A DNA stretch of 64,000 nt, from NCBI RefSeq assembly GCF_000717875.1, contig NZ_JOCT01000030.1, positions 1 to 64,000 on the forward strand. The letters run 5' to 3'. Every line of letters starts with the position of its first letter. Positions within the stretch are counted from its first letter, which is position 1. The position numbers and the translations under genes were made by a program. Shown here piece by piece: positions 25,846-38,310 of this stretch. A model generated the notes under the pieces. That model did not search any database. It was not told where the DNA came from and was given only the letters and a program-made list of their open reading frames with translations. Origin of the DNA: Streptomyces sp. NRRL S-455. Lineage in GTDB: Bacteria; Actinomycetota; Actinomycetes; Streptomycetales; Streptomycetaceae.

Positions 25846-26196
25846 TCAACAGGAGCTGCCGCAGGAGGACGAACTGCCGCACGACGACGAACTGCCGCAT
25901 GACGACGAGCTGCCGCCGGAGCAGGAGGAACCGCCGCAGGAGGAACCGGACGGCGAGCTGTCGCAGGCGTCACTCGCGGCGTACCAGGACGAGCCGCCGG
26001 ACGAGGTGCCCGCGCCTCCTGTCGCTGATGCCGGGCCCATACCGCTGCGCGTCGGCCACGCCCCGTGTGCGGACGCCTGCCGGCCCAGATCGTCCCAGGC
26101 ACGTCGCGCTGTCCTGCGCACGAGCCAGGCGGTCAGCACAGCCACCACCAGGATGACGGCCACCACGACCACAGCTATCACAGCAATCACGATCAT
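25846..26196 (-). CDS. Single-pass membrane protein with Cys/Ser/Gly repeat tail
   Basis: 116 residues from ATG at about 26196. One very hydrophobic segment (IVIAVIAVVVVAVILVVAVL) opens the protein, followed by a basic stretch (WLVRRTARRAWDD). The last 35 residues are almost only Ser, Cys and Gly, with three tandem SSSSCG units and final Cys. The DNA of the tail is a tandem repeat of about 18 bp. Similar tails occur in some uncharacterised actinobacterial membrane proteins. The Cys cluster could bind metal or form disulfides; this is inference. No enzymatic domain is present. Confidence 0.75.
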   Translation of the reverse strand: MIVIAVIAVVVVAVILVVAVLTAWLVRRTARRAWDDLGRQASAHGAWPTRSGMGPASATGGAGTSSGGSSWYAASDACDSSPSGSSCGGSSCSGGSSSSCGSSSSCGSSSSCGSSC

Positions 26197-26301
26197 GTCC
26201 CCCTTCCCCGGGCCAGGCGCACCGGATGCCCGGACCATGCCCCCGCTCCCGGCTGCTTCAATCTCTCCTTGAGCAACCTCAGAGGTACGACGGTCTTCGG
26301 G

Positions 26302-27006
26302 TCACGCTCGCCAGGCGTACCGGCGTTCGGGCCGCCCGGCGGCGCCGTAGCGCAGGGACACCTCCGCGCTGCCGGTGGTGTGGAAGTGCTCCAGGTAGCG
26401 GCGGGCGCTCACGCGGGACACGCCGGTCAAAGCGGCGCACTCGGTGGCGGACAGGGTGCCGTCCGCCGCGCGCAGCGCCCGCTCGACCAGTTCGGCGGTC
26501 TCGACGCTCATGCCCTTGGGCAGGGTGGGGGCCGACGCGGGGACGAACGCTCCGGCCAGTACGCGGTCCACGTCCGCCTGGCCCCGTACGACCGTGCTGA
26601 GCAGCCGTCCCCGCTGGGCCGCGTAGCGCTCCAGGCGGGGGCGCAGATCCTCGAAGTCGAAGGGTTTGAGGAGGTAGTCGACGACGCCGCGGCGGACGGC
26701 GTTGCGTACCGTGTCGGCCTCCTGTGCCGCGCTGATGACCATGACGTCGCAGTCGTGGCCGGCCGTGCGCAGCCGGGGGATGACGTCGAGTCCGAAGAGG
26801 TCGGGGAGATACAGGTCGAGCAGGACGAGGTCGGGACGCAGGGCGTCCACGGCCTCGATCGCCTGTCCGCCGGTGTGGGCCACGCCGACGACACGGAACG
26901 GCTGGACGCGTTCGACGAACGTGCGGTGGACCCTGGCGACCATGAAGTCGTCGTCGACCACCAGGACGTCGATGGTGCCCGCCTTGCCACGGGTGTCGGT
27001 GGTCAT
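26302..27006 (-). CDS. Response regulator of the CitB/DcuR type
   Basis: 234 residues. Receiver domain with acidic pocket (VVDDDF), phosphoacceptor Asp64 in LLDLYLPD and Lys in LLKPFDFED. The C-terminal HTH (GTLSATECAALTGVSRVSARRYLEH) is typical of CitB/DcuR regulators, which control carboxylate transport genes. Its start overlaps the kinase stop by 4 bp (ATGA), so the pair is translated together. The likely target is the divergent tctC-like gene at 28729. Confidence 0.92.
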   Translation of the reverse strand: MTTDTRGKAGTIDVLVVDDDFMVARVHRTFVERVQPFRVVGVAHTGGQAIEAVDALRPDLVLLDLYLPDLFGLDVIPRLRTAGHDCDVMVISAAQEADTVRNAVRRGVVDYLLKPFDFEDLRPRLERYAAQRGRLLSTVVRGQADVDRVLAGAFVPASAPTLPKGMSVETAELVERALRAADGTLSATECAALTGVSRVSARRYLEHFHTTGSAEVSLRYGAAGRPERRYAWRA

Positions 27007-28658
27007 GAGGTCGCTCCTTCCGCCACCGCGTCGGTGAGCCGGCCGACGGTCATGCGTGCGATGAACACGGCCCCGTCGGGGGTGTTGGCCACCGAGATCT
27101 CGCCCCCGTGCCGTTCGCAGACCAGCTTGGTCAGGGCCAGTCCGATGCCACGCTCGCCCTCCCGCGCGGCCTTGGTGGTGAAGCCGTGGGAGAACACCTC
27201 GCGGGCCAGTTCGGGTGCCACGCCCGGCCCGGAGTCGCGGACCGCGATCTCCACGCTGGAGGCGTCCTGCCGCAGCGCCACCTCGACCCAGGAGTCGTTC
27301 TGCGCGGCGGCGGCGTCGACGGCGTTGTCCACCAGGTTGCCCACGACGGTGGCCACGTCGGCGGCGTCCTCCGGGGCCAGCCGGTCCAGCGCCGTGTCGT
27401 CGGAGATACGCAGGCTGACCTTCCGTTCGGCCGCGAGGGACGCCTTGGCCATCAGCAGCGCGGCCACCGCGGTGTCCCGGACCCGGCGGCTGAGGGTGAC
27501 GTCCAGGGACTGCCGGCGCTGGTTCAACGCGCGGATGTAGCGCACGACTTCGTCCTGCTCACCGATCTGGATCAGCCCGGAGATGGTGTGCAACTGGTTG
27601 GCGAACTCGTGCGCCTGCGCCCGCAGCAGCTCCGAGGAGCTGCGGAAGGACCCGATCTCCCGCTCCAGCCGGGCCAGTTCGGTGCGGTCGCGCAGGGTGG
27701 TGACCGAGCCCAGGAGGCGGCCCTCCTTGGTGACGGTCATCCGGTTCATCACCAGGACCCGGCCGTGCCGGACGACGACCTCGTCCCGCTTGCCGGAAGT
27801 GGTCCCGGCCAGCACGTCGCGCAGCCGCCCGTCGATGCCGAGGCCGTCCAGGCTCTGCCCGACGCAGTCCTCGGGCAGGTCGAGCAGGCGGCGGCCCATG
27901 TCGTTGACGAGGGTGAGCCGTTGCTGCGGGTCCAGGGCGACCACGCCCTCGGCGATCCCGTACAGCATCGCCTCCCGGTGCTCGGCGAGCCCGGCGATCT
28001 CCCGGGGCTCCAGCCCGAGCGTCTGCCGCTTCACCCGCCGCGCGAGCAGCCAGGAGCCCGCCACGCCGAGCCCGCTGGCGATGCCCAGATAGGCGAGCAG
28101 GTAGGAGGAGGCGCCGTTGAGCCGCTGCCACACCGTCGGATCGGCCTCTCCGATCATGACGGTGCCGAGGAGCCGGCCGAGGTTCTCCTCTCTCGCCCCG
28201 AGGACGGGGACCTGGGCGGCGAGCTCACGGTTGCCGTCGAGCGTCAGCTGCCCGGACCAGCCGCGCCCCGGGGCCGCGCCCCGCGCCGGCGGCAGCCGCT
28301 CGCCGATCACGGTGGGGTTCGTGGAGCTGACGATCCGGCCGGAGGCGTCGGCCACCGTCACCGAGGTCACCCCGGACTGCGCCTGCGTGGCGAGCACCAG
28401 CGGGGCGAGCGTCTCCCCCGGGGCCGGACGCGTCAGCTGGCTGCGCACCAGGGGGCTGGCGGCCAGTTGTTCGGCCAGCGCGCTCACCCGGCGTCCTTCG
28501 ACGCGGTTGAAGGTGGCCTGCGACTGGGCGAGGGAGACCGCGGCGACCGCCAGCAGCACCACCACGACGATGGCGAGCTGGAGCACCAGCATCTCGCCCG
28601 CGAGCGAATGGCGACGGAAGGTGGCGACCACAACGAACTCAATCTTTACTGCTGACAC
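27003..28658 (-). CDS. Sensor histidine kinase of the CitA/DcuS type
   Basis: 551 residues. Membrane segment near the N-terminus (MLVLQLAIVVVVLLAVAAVSL), periplasmic PDC/sCache-like sensor region (about 45-180, with SGVTSVTVADASGRIVSSTNP), second membrane segment (SYLLAYLGIASGLGVAGSWLL), PAS domain (EGVVALDPQQRLTLVNDMG), the H-box around residue 348 (QAHEFANQLHTISGLIQIG) and an ATPase domain with NLVDNAVDAA, VRDSGPGVAPE and GERGIGLALTK. CitA/DcuS kinases sense di- and tricarboxylates. It forms an operon with the response regulator and is divergent from the TctC-like binding protein. Confidence 0.92.
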   Translation of the reverse strand: MSAVKIEFVVVATFRRHSLAGEMLVLQLAIVVVVLLAVAAVSLAQSQATFNRVEGRRVSALAEQLAASPLVRSQLTRPAPGETLAPLVLATQAQSGVTSVTVADASGRIVSSTNPTVIGERLPPARGAAPGRGWSGQLTLDGNRELAAQVPVLGAREENLGRLLGTVMIGEADPTVWQRLNGASSYLLAYLGIASGLGVAGSWLLARRVKRQTLGLEPREIAGLAEHREAMLYGIAEGVVALDPQQRLTLVNDMGRRLLDLPEDCVGQSLDGLGIDGRLRDVLAGTTSGKRDEVVVRHGRVLVMNRMTVTKEGRLLGSVTTLRDRTELARLEREIGSFRSSSELLRAQAHEFANQLHTISGLIQIGEQDEVVRYIRALNQRRQSLDVTLSRRVRDTAVAALLMAKASLAAERKVSLRISDDTALDRLAPEDAADVATVVGNLVDNAVDAAAAQNDSWVEVALRQDASSVEIAVRDSGPGVAPELAREVFSHGFTTKAAREGERGIGLALTKLVCERHGGEISVANTPDGAVFIARMTVGRLTDAVAEGATS

Positions 28659-28728
28659 AAGGGGGGCGGCTCATGTGCCGAGTCGCACAATCATGACGCC
28701 GGCCAGGGAAAACCGGAAGTGAGGTGTC

Positions 28729-29712
28729 ATGAGACGTCCCGCACGTGCTCTCCTCGGCGCCTGCTCCGTCCTGGTCCTGCTGGCGGCCGGCGCGTGCGGT
28801 GGATGGCCGGGGGGCGGGGCCGGGCCGGACCCGCGGCTCATGGTGCCCAACACGCCCGGCGGCGGCTACGACACCACGGCCCGCACCGTGGCCCGGGTGA
28901 TGGCGGAGACCGGGATCGCCTCGGACGTGCAGGTCTTCAACCTGCCCGGCGCCGGTGGCACGGTGGGTCTGCAGCGCCTCGCCGACGAGAAGGGCAACGG
29001 CGATCTCGCGTTACAGATGGGCCTGGGAGTGGTGGGCGCCTCGCACGCGGCCGGGTCACGGGTGAGCGTCACCGAGACCACCCCGATCGCCCGCCTCCTC
29101 GAGGAAGCCGGGGCTGTCGTGGTGCGCGCGGACTCGCCGTTCCGGACGATCGGCGACCTGGTGGACGCCTGGCGCGAGGTGCCCGGTCGGCTGAGGGTGG
29201 GCGGCGGCTCCTCCGTCGGCGGACCCGACCATCTGCTGCCGATGGAGCTGGCGCGGGCGGTCGGCATCGACCCGGGGAAGGTCAGGTACGTCCCGTACGA
29301 CGGCGGGGGCGGTGATCTGCTGCCCGCGCTGCTCGACGGCCGGATCGACGTCGCCACCAGTGGGTTCGGCGAGTTCCTCGACCAGAGGCGCGGCGGCCGG
29401 GTGCGGATCCTGGCCGTCACCGGTGAGCGGCCGGTCGGCGTCCTGCCGGGTGTCCCGACGCTGAAGTCCGCCGGGATCGACCTGGTCTTCAACAACTGGA
29501 GGGGCATCGTGGCCCCGCCCGGCATCAGTGACACCGACCGGCGGCGCTGGGTCGAGGCGCTGACCGAGCTGCACGGCTCTCGCGAGTGGCGGGCCGAGCT
29601 GCGCCGGCACGGCTGGACCGATGCTTTCGCCACCGGCCGTGCCTTCGCGTCCTACCTCGCGCGGCAGGACGCGCGGGTCGCCGCCCTGGTCCGCGGTCTG
29701 GGGCGGCGGTGA
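28729..29712 (+). CDS. TctC-family tripartite tricarboxylate transporter substrate-binding lipoprotein
   Basis: 327 residues from ATG at 28729 (AAGTGAGGTGTC upstream). A lipoprotein signal ends at LAAGAC. The mature protein matches TctC/Bug-type binding proteins: VPNTPGGGYDTTART, VFNLPGAGGTVGLQRL, VGGGSSVGGPDHLLP, VRYVPYDGGGGDLLPALLDG, FNNWRGIVAPPG. Such proteins capture carboxylates for TctAB permeases. No tctA or tctB gene follows; the next gene is on the other strand, 2 bp away. Probably induced by the divergent CitA/CitB-type system. Confidence 0.9.
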   Translation: MRRPARALLGACSVLVLLAAGACGGWPGGGAGPDPRLMVPNTPGGGYDTTARTVARVMAETGIASDVQVFNLPGAGGTVGLQRLADEKGNGDLALQMGLGVVGASHAAGSRVSVTETTPIARLLEEAGAVVVRADSPFRTIGDLVDAWREVPGRLRVGGGSSVGGPDHLLPMELARAVGIDPGKVRYVPYDGGGGDLLPALLDGRIDVATSGFGEFLDQRRGGRVRILAVTGERPVGVLPGVPTLKSAGIDLVFNNWRGIVAPPGISDTDRRRWVEALTELHGSREWRAELRRHGWTDAFATGRAFASYLARQDARVAALVRGLGRR

Positions 29713-29714
29713 CG

Positions 29715-30221
29715 TCAGGAGGCGTTCGTCTTGGGGCCGATTCCCTGCAGATCCCGGATGGTCCCGCCGAGTTTCGCGCGGAGGGGTTCGAGCATCTTCG
29801 GCTTGGCGCTGACCACCCAGCGCATGCCGACGAGGTACTTGCCGCCGTACACGCTGGCCGACTCCAGCCAGGTCTCCTTGAGTTTCTCCTCGGGGAAGGT
29901 GGTGATGAGGAAGTCGCCCTTCTTGGTGTGGCAGACACCCTCGCGCAGTTCGTCCGCCTCGGTGCGGATCTTCACCTTGCAGCCGGTCAGGCCGGCGATC
30001 ACCTCCACCTTCGCCGGCGCGACGACTCCGGCGGCGGGTGCGGCGGACCCGCTCGGCGTCACCGTCTTGCGGCTGCCGGCCGGCTCCGCGTCGTCACCAC
30101 CGCCGCAGGCGGTGACGAGGGGGAGCACGGCCAGGGCGCCGGCCAGCGCCGCGGCGCGCAGCCGGTGGGTGCGGAACGGGGTCCGGGCAGTGGATCGTGC
30201 GTGCGGTTGCTGCTGGGACAC
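29715..30221 (-). CDS. Putative lipoprotein of unknown function
   Basis: 168 residues. A basic N-terminus, hydrophobic segment and lipobox (LVTAC, followed by GGGDD) indicate a lipoprotein. The mature part has two Cys (LTGCKVKI and EGVCHTKK) that could form a disulfide, and the segment GDFLITTFPEEKLKETWLESA. I do not recognise a family. It is convergent with tctC and lies 85 bp downstream of the ABC exporter gene. Confidence 0.8.
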   Translation of the reverse strand: MSQQQPHARSTARTPFRTHRLRAAALAGALAVLPLVTACGGGDDAEPAGSRKTVTPSGSAAPAAGVVAPAKVEVIAGLTGCKVKIRTEADELREGVCHTKKGDFLITTFPEEKLKETWLESASVYGGKYLVGMRWVVSAKPKMLEPLRAKLGGTIRDLQGIGPKTNAS

Positions 30222-30306
30222 GTCGCCTCTCCGGGTGCGGACTGTCCTGCCCCCGTGGGCAGGCAGGAGTACTCACGAAGCGGTACGGATGCGCACCCGG
30301 AGCCGT

Positions 30307-32193
30307 TCACACCCTTTCCATGACCGGGCTCTCCGACCCGCCGAACTGGGTCCGGTAGAGCTCCGCGTACCGCTTCCCCGCCGCCAGCAGTTCCTCGTGC
30401 GTGCCGCGTTCCACGATCCGGCCGGCCTCGACGACCAGGATCTGGTCGGCTGCCCGGACGGTGGAGAGCCGGTGGGCGATCACGACCGCGGTCCTGCCTT
30501 CGAGGGCTTCGGTGAGCGCTTCCTGGACGGCGGCCTCGGAGGTGTTGTCGAGGTGGGCGGTGGCCTCGTCGAGGATGACGACGCGCTGCCGGGCCAGCAG
30601 CAGCCGGGCGATGGTCATGCGCTGGCGCTCGCCGCCGGAGAGGCGGTAGCCGCGTTCGCCGACCACGGTGTCGAGACCGTCGGGCAGGGACCGCACGAGG
30701 TCGTCGAGCCGGGCCCGGCGCAGGGCGTCCCAGAGGTCGGTGTCCGTGGCCGTGGGGCGGGCCAGCAGGAGGTTGGCGCGGACGGTGTCGTGGAAGAGGT
30801 GCCCGTCCTGGGTGACCATGCCGAGGGTCTCCCGCAACGACTGCGCGCTCAGATCACGGACGTCGATCCCGCCGACGCGTACGGCGCCCCCGTCGGCGTC
30901 GTAGAGGCGGGGCAGCAGCTGCGCGACGGTCGACTTGCCGGCGCCGGAGGACCCGACGAGCGCCACGGTCTGCCCGGGCTCGGCACGGAAGGAGATGCCG
31001 TGCAGGACCTCGTCGCCGCCCCGCTTGTCCAGGGCGGCGACCTCCTCCAGGGAGGCCAGGGAGACCTTGTCGGCGGAGGGGTAGCCGAAGCGGACGTCGT
31101 CGAACTCGATCGCGACGGGCCCCTCCGGCACGGGGCGCGCGTCGGGCTTCTCCTCGATGAGCGGCCGCAGGTCGAGCACCTCGAAGACCCGCTCGAAGCT
31201 GACCAGGGCGCTCATCACCTCGACCCGGGCGCCGGCCAGCGCGGTCAGGGGCGCGTACAGCCGGGTGAGGAGCAACGCCAGGGCCACGACCGCGCCGGGG
31301 TCCAGGGTGCCGCGCAGGGCGAGGTAGCCGCCCAGCCCGTAGACCAGTGCCAGGGCCAGGGCGGAGACGAGGGTGAGGGCGGTGATGAAGGCCGCCTGGG
31401 CCGTCGCCGTCCGGACGCCGATGTCCGCGACCCGGCGGGCCCGTTCGGCGAACTGTGCCGACTCCTCCTCCGGGCGTCCGAAGAGCTTGACGAGGGTGGC
31501 GCCGGGGGCGGAGAAGCGCTCGGTCATGCGGGTGCCCATCGCCGCGTTCAGTGTCGCCGCCTCCCGCTGCATGCGGGCCATCCGGCTGCCCATGCGCCGG
31601 GCCGGGATCACGAAGACCGGCAGCAGCACCAGCGCGAGCAGGGTGATCTGCCAGGACAGGGTGAGCATCACGGCGAGGGTGAGCAGCAGTGTGACGAGGT
31701 TGCTGACCACTCCGGACAGGGTGTTGCTGAACGCGCGCTGGGCGCCGATGACGTCGTTGTTGAGACGGGAGACGAGGGCGCCCGTACGAGTGCGTGTGAA
31801 GAAAGCGACCGGCATGCGCTGCACATGGTCGAACACCGCGGTCCGCAGGTCGAGGATGAGGTGTTCCCCGAGCCGCGCCGAGAGCCTCCGGCCGAGGATG
31901 CCGAGCGCCGCCTCCGCCACCGCGATCAGCGCGATGAGCAGGGCCAGGCGTACGACGGTGCCCTCGTCCCCGTCCGAGACGATGACGTTCACGACCCGCC
32001 CGGCCAGGACCGGCGTCGCCACGGCGAGCAGGGCGGTGCCGACGCCGAGCAGGACGAAGAGGGCGATGCGGCGCCGGTGCGGGCGGGCGAACGCGCCGAT
32101 GCGGCGCAGGGTGGCGAGGGCGAAGGGGCGGCGCTCCCGTTCGGCGTTGATGACGCTGTGCAGTTGTGTCCACGCTGTGGTCTCCATACTCAT
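30307..32193 (-). CDS. ABC exporter (membrane and ATPase domains fused), SoxR-box controlled
   Basis: 628 residues. Six-helix membrane domain (about 35-330; RRIALFVLLGVGTALLAVATPVLAG, ITLLALVLLPVFVIPA) followed by an ATPase with Walker A GSSGAGKST, Q-loop GMVTQDGHLF, signature LSGGERQR, Walker B VVILDEATAHLD and H-loop IAHRLSTV. Half-transporters of this type export drugs, lipids or redox-active compounds. The promoter has a SoxR box (see 32201-32231). In Streptomyces coelicolor the SoxR regulon includes an ABC transporter, so this is likely its counterpart. ATG at 32193 lies about 7 bp after the -10 box, which suggests a leaderless mRNA. Confidence 0.92.
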   Translation of the reverse strand: MSMETTAWTQLHSVINAERERRPFALATLRRIGAFARPHRRRIALFVLLGVGTALLAVATPVLAGRVVNVIVSDGDEGTVVRLALLIALIAVAEAALGILGRRLSARLGEHLILDLRTAVFDHVQRMPVAFFTRTRTGALVSRLNNDVIGAQRAFSNTLSGVVSNLVTLLLTLAVMLTLSWQITLLALVLLPVFVIPARRMGSRMARMQREAATLNAAMGTRMTERFSAPGATLVKLFGRPEEESAQFAERARRVADIGVRTATAQAAFITALTLVSALALALVYGLGGYLALRGTLDPGAVVALALLLTRLYAPLTALAGARVEVMSALVSFERVFEVLDLRPLIEEKPDARPVPEGPVAIEFDDVRFGYPSADKVSLASLEEVAALDKRGGDEVLHGISFRAEPGQTVALVGSSGAGKSTVAQLLPRLYDADGGAVRVGGIDVRDLSAQSLRETLGMVTQDGHLFHDTVRANLLLARPTATDTDLWDALRRARLDDLVRSLPDGLDTVVGERGYRLSGGERQRMTIARLLLARQRVVILDEATAHLDNTSEAAVQEALTEALEGRTAVVIAHRLSTVRAADQILVVEAGRIVERGTHEELLAAGKRYAELYRTQFGGSESPVMERV

Positions 32194-32200
32194 GACAGCG

Positions 32201-32231
32201 AAGCTAGAACCTCAAGCAATCTTGAGGTCAA
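32201..32231 (-). promoter_or_regulatory. SoxR-type promoter: SoxR box inside a 19-bp spacer
   Basis: Reading the minus strand: -35 TTGACC (32231-32226), a 19-bp spacer and -10 TAGCTT (32206-32201). The spacer carries the palindrome 32210-32227, CCTCAAG-4 nt-CTTGAGG, which differs from the known SoxR box only in the central four bases. A 19-bp spacer is characteristic of MerR/SoxR-activated promoters. Confidence 0.85.
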
Positions 32232-32310
32232 GGCGTTCACACATCGCTCCGGCATACCGCACAATCGGCCCGACCCCCCTCTTCTCCCCGTCCCCCACCC
32301 AAAGGTCCCG

Positions 32311-33387
32311 ATGACGCTCTCCTCACAGCCGCTCCCCGCACGTAAGGCGGCGTCCCCGCTCCCGCAACCCGCCGTTGGCGGGGCGTGGGAAGCCTCTGCG
32401 GATGTGACAGCGGTACAACTCCCCGAACTCCGCCCGGGACGACTCCCCCGTCGCGTCCCGGTCCGCCGCCTGCGTCAGATCCTGTGTCTGCTTCCGCTGC
32501 TGCTCGTCACCGTGGTCGCGGTGCAGCACCGGTCGGTGCTCGCCGAGGGCTTCGCGCATCTGGCCACCGCCGAGTGGCCGTGGCTGCTGGCCGCGGTCGG
32601 CACGACGTGTCTGACCTGGGTCGCCGCCGCCTGCACCCGGCAGGGCGCGGTCGTCGAACGGCTGCCCCGACGGCGGCTGCTCGCGACGCAGTTCGCCGCG
32701 GGCGCGGCCAACCACCTGTTGCCGACGGGGCTGGGCGCGAGCGCGGTGAACCTGCGGTTCATGACGGTGTGCGGGCTGCCGCTCGCCCGGTCCTCGGCCG
32801 CTCTCGCGCTGTACCTGCTGGCGGAGAGCGTGGGCCGGGTGGCCCTGCTCGGCGCCCTGCTCATCGCGTTCCCCGACGCGCTGCGGCTCGGCACGCTGCT
32901 GCCCGAGGCGGCGTTCGGCCCGCTGCTGACCGGTGCCGGCCTGGTGCTCGTCGTCGCGGTGGCGGTGCTGGCCCTCGTCCGGCGGGTGCGCTCGGCCGTG
33001 GTGTCCTTCCTGCGGACGGCGCTCGGCGAGGCGCGCTCGGTGCACACCCGTCCGGCCCGCGCCCTGGCCCTGTGGGGCGGATCGCTCGCCTTCCCGGCGC
33101 TGCAGGCCTCCGTACTGGTGCTGGTGGGGCAGGCGTTGGGGCTGCCGGTGCCGCCCGCGCACATGGCGGTTGCCTATCTGGCGGCGACGGTCGCCGTCGC
33201 GCTGGTGCCCACTCCGGGCGGGCTCGGCTCGGTGGAGGCGGCGCTGGTCGTGGCGCTGGTGGCGGCGGGCGGACCGGCCGCGGTGGCCACGGCCGTGGTC
33301 CTGGCCTTCCGGGTCATCACCGTCTGGCTGCCGCTGCTGCCGGGGGCGCTGACGCTGGGGGCGCTCGTCCGGCTGAAGGTCATCTGA
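32311..33387 (+). CDS. Flippase-like integral membrane protein (UPF0104/LPG-synthase TM family)
   Basis: 358 residues from ATG at 32311. Multiple membrane helices (ILCLLPLLLVTVVAVQ, WLLAAVGTTCLTWVAAA, LLTGAGLVLVVAVAVLALV, MAVAYLAATVAVALVP) and the family signature LPTGLGASAVNLRFM plus PTPGGLGSVEAALV near the C-terminus. Members include YbhN-like and MprF-type membrane domains that move or handle lipids. Divergent from the SoxR-controlled exporter; the upstream space is short and shared. Confidence 0.88.
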   Translation: MTLSSQPLPARKAASPLPQPAVGGAWEASADVTAVQLPELRPGRLPRRVPVRRLRQILCLLPLLLVTVVAVQHRSVLAEGFAHLATAEWPWLLAAVGTTCLTWVAAACTRQGAVVERLPRRRLLATQFAAGAANHLLPTGLGASAVNLRFMTVCGLPLARSSAALALYLLAESVGRVALLGALLIAFPDALRLGTLLPEAAFGPLLTGAGLVLVVAVAVLALVRRVRSAVVSFLRTALGEARSVHTRPARALALWGGSLAFPALQASVLVLVGQALGLPVPPAHMAVAYLAATVAVALVPTPGGLGSVEAALVVALVAAGGPAAVATAVVLAFRVITVWLPLLPGALTLGALVRLKVI

Positions 33388-33636
33388 GCGACCGGTTCCG
33401 AGCACCGGCGCGTTGACGGCGCGTCATGTGCAGCAACTCACCCTCCGCTCGCCCCGGTCTCCGGTACGAAACCCCGCTCGGGATGCGGCAGGATGAAAGA
33501 CCGTGCCCACCGCAGGTCAGGGTGGTCGGGCGCGATTCGAGCATCCCGGAAACCGAGCAGGTGACGACGTGACGACACTTCACATCCGGCCGTCGGCGAC
33601 AGAGGTCGCCGCAGCACTTCTCCCGGGAGGCGACCG

Positions 33637-37147
<3,511 letters not shown>

Positions 37148-37191
37148 CGCCGCCCGCCCCGGGCTGACCGACCGCCCGACGGCATGCGACT

Positions 37192-37225
37192 CCGCCCCGA
37201 CCGGCATAGTGTCCGGTCGGGGCGG
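37192..37225 (+). terminator. Terminator hairpin after icd
   Basis: 13-bp perfect inverted repeat (37192-37204 and 37213-37225, CCGCCCCGACCGG and its complement) with an 8-base loop, 45 bp after the icd stop. Confidence 0.85.
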
Positions 37226-37290
37226 GGTCGTCTTCCCAGCTGCCGGGGCTCCGAGGGAGCCCGTCTGACAACGTCCCGTGGAGCCGCCGC

Positions 37291-38079
37291 ATGACCGACG
37301 ACCCGCAGTCCTTCGACGTCCTGCCCGGCGCCGGGCACTCCCCCGTGATCCTGCATGTTCCGCACGCGGCGCGGGAGATCCCGCCGGCCGTACGGGCGGA
37401 CATCGTCCTGGACGACGAGGAGCTCGCCCGGGAGCTGGACCACATCACCGACGCGCACACGGCGAAGATCGCCGAGGTGGCGGCGAGCCTGGCCGGCGTC
37501 ACGCCGTGGCGGTTCGTCAACCGGCTGTCGCGGCTGGTGGTCGACCCCGAGCGGTTCCCCGACGAACGGGAGGAGATGCGAGCCGTCGGCATGGGCGCGG
37601 TGTACACGCACACCACGCACGGCGATGTGCTGCGGCCCGGGCACGTCGAGGCCGGGCCGCTCGTCGAGCGGTACTTCCTCCCGTACGCGCAGGCGATGAC
37701 GCGGACCGTGGAGGAGCGCCTGGCGGCCACGGGGCGGGCGGTCGTCATCGACGTGCACTCGTATCCCAGCGCGCGGCTGCCGTACGAGCTGCACGGGGAG
37801 GGGCCCCGGCCGCCGGTGTGTCTCGGCACCGACCCCTTCCACACCACTCCCGCGCTCCTGGACGCCGCGCGGACGGCGTTCGGGGAGACGGAGCTCGACA
37901 GCCCGTTCAGCGGGGCCTACGTACCGCTGGAGTTCTACGGGACCGACTCAAGGGTCGAGGCGCTCATGGTGGAGATCCGCCGGGACACCTACATGAGCGA
38001 GCCGGGCGGTCCCGCCGGACCGGGCCTGGAGCGTCTCGCCGCCGCGCTCGCCGGTCTCGTGGACGCCGTGTCCCCCTGA
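37291..38079 (+). CDS. N-formylglutamate amidohydrolase-family protein
   Basis: 262 residues from ATG at 37291. Family motifs: VILHVPHAAREIP (metal His), ELDHITDAHTAKIA, FVNRLSRLVVDPERFPDE, and IDVHSYPSARLP with the metal-binding DVHS. Length is typical for HutG-type enzymes that hydrolyse N-formyl-L-glutamate at the end of one histidine-degradation route. No other hut gene is nearby, so the physiological substrate could be another N-acyl amino acid. Followed by a strong hairpin shared with the tRNA gene. Confidence 0.88.
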   Translation: MTDDPQSFDVLPGAGHSPVILHVPHAAREIPPAVRADIVLDDEELARELDHITDAHTAKIAEVAASLAGVTPWRFVNRLSRLVVDPERFPDEREEMRAVGMGAVYTHTTHGDVLRPGHVEAGPLVERYFLPYAQAMTRTVEERLAATGRAVVIDVHSYPSARLPYELHGEGPRPPVCLGTDPFHTTPALLDAARTAFGETELDSPFSGAYVPLEFYGTDSRVEALMVEIRRDTYMSEPGGPAGPGLERLAAALAGLVDAVSP

Positions 38080-38123
38080 CGCTTCAGTCCGTGCCGCAGG
38101 ACGACCCGACCGTGAAAACGGAG

Positions 38124-38153
38124 AGGCCGCACCGGATCTCTCCGGTGCGGCCT
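38124..38153. terminator. Bidirectional terminator hairpin
   Basis: 13-bp perfect inverted repeat (38124-38136 and 38141-38153, AGGCCGCACCGGA and its complement) with loop TCTC, between the convergent amidohydrolase gene and tRNA-Pro. Confidence 0.9.
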
Positions 38154-38173
38154 TCGACCCGCTGCCTCACAAG

Positions 38174-38247
<74 letters not shown>

Positions 38248-38310
38248 ATGCTTCTCGCGCGGGTGAACCGCGTGATCACGCAGGTCAACCCTACCGCATG
38301 GGAAGCAGAC

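Noticed and set aside
25853-25930. Short tandem repeats suggesting a CRISPR-like array
   Set aside because: The 18-bp units are contiguous without spacers and encode the SSSSCG tail of a protein.
29731-33387. Very long plus-strand open frame (over 1200 codons)
   Set aside because: Only its last 359 codons (from 32311) are a real gene. The rest is an antisense shadow of the lipoprotein and ABC exporter genes, Gly/Arg/Val-rich without domains.
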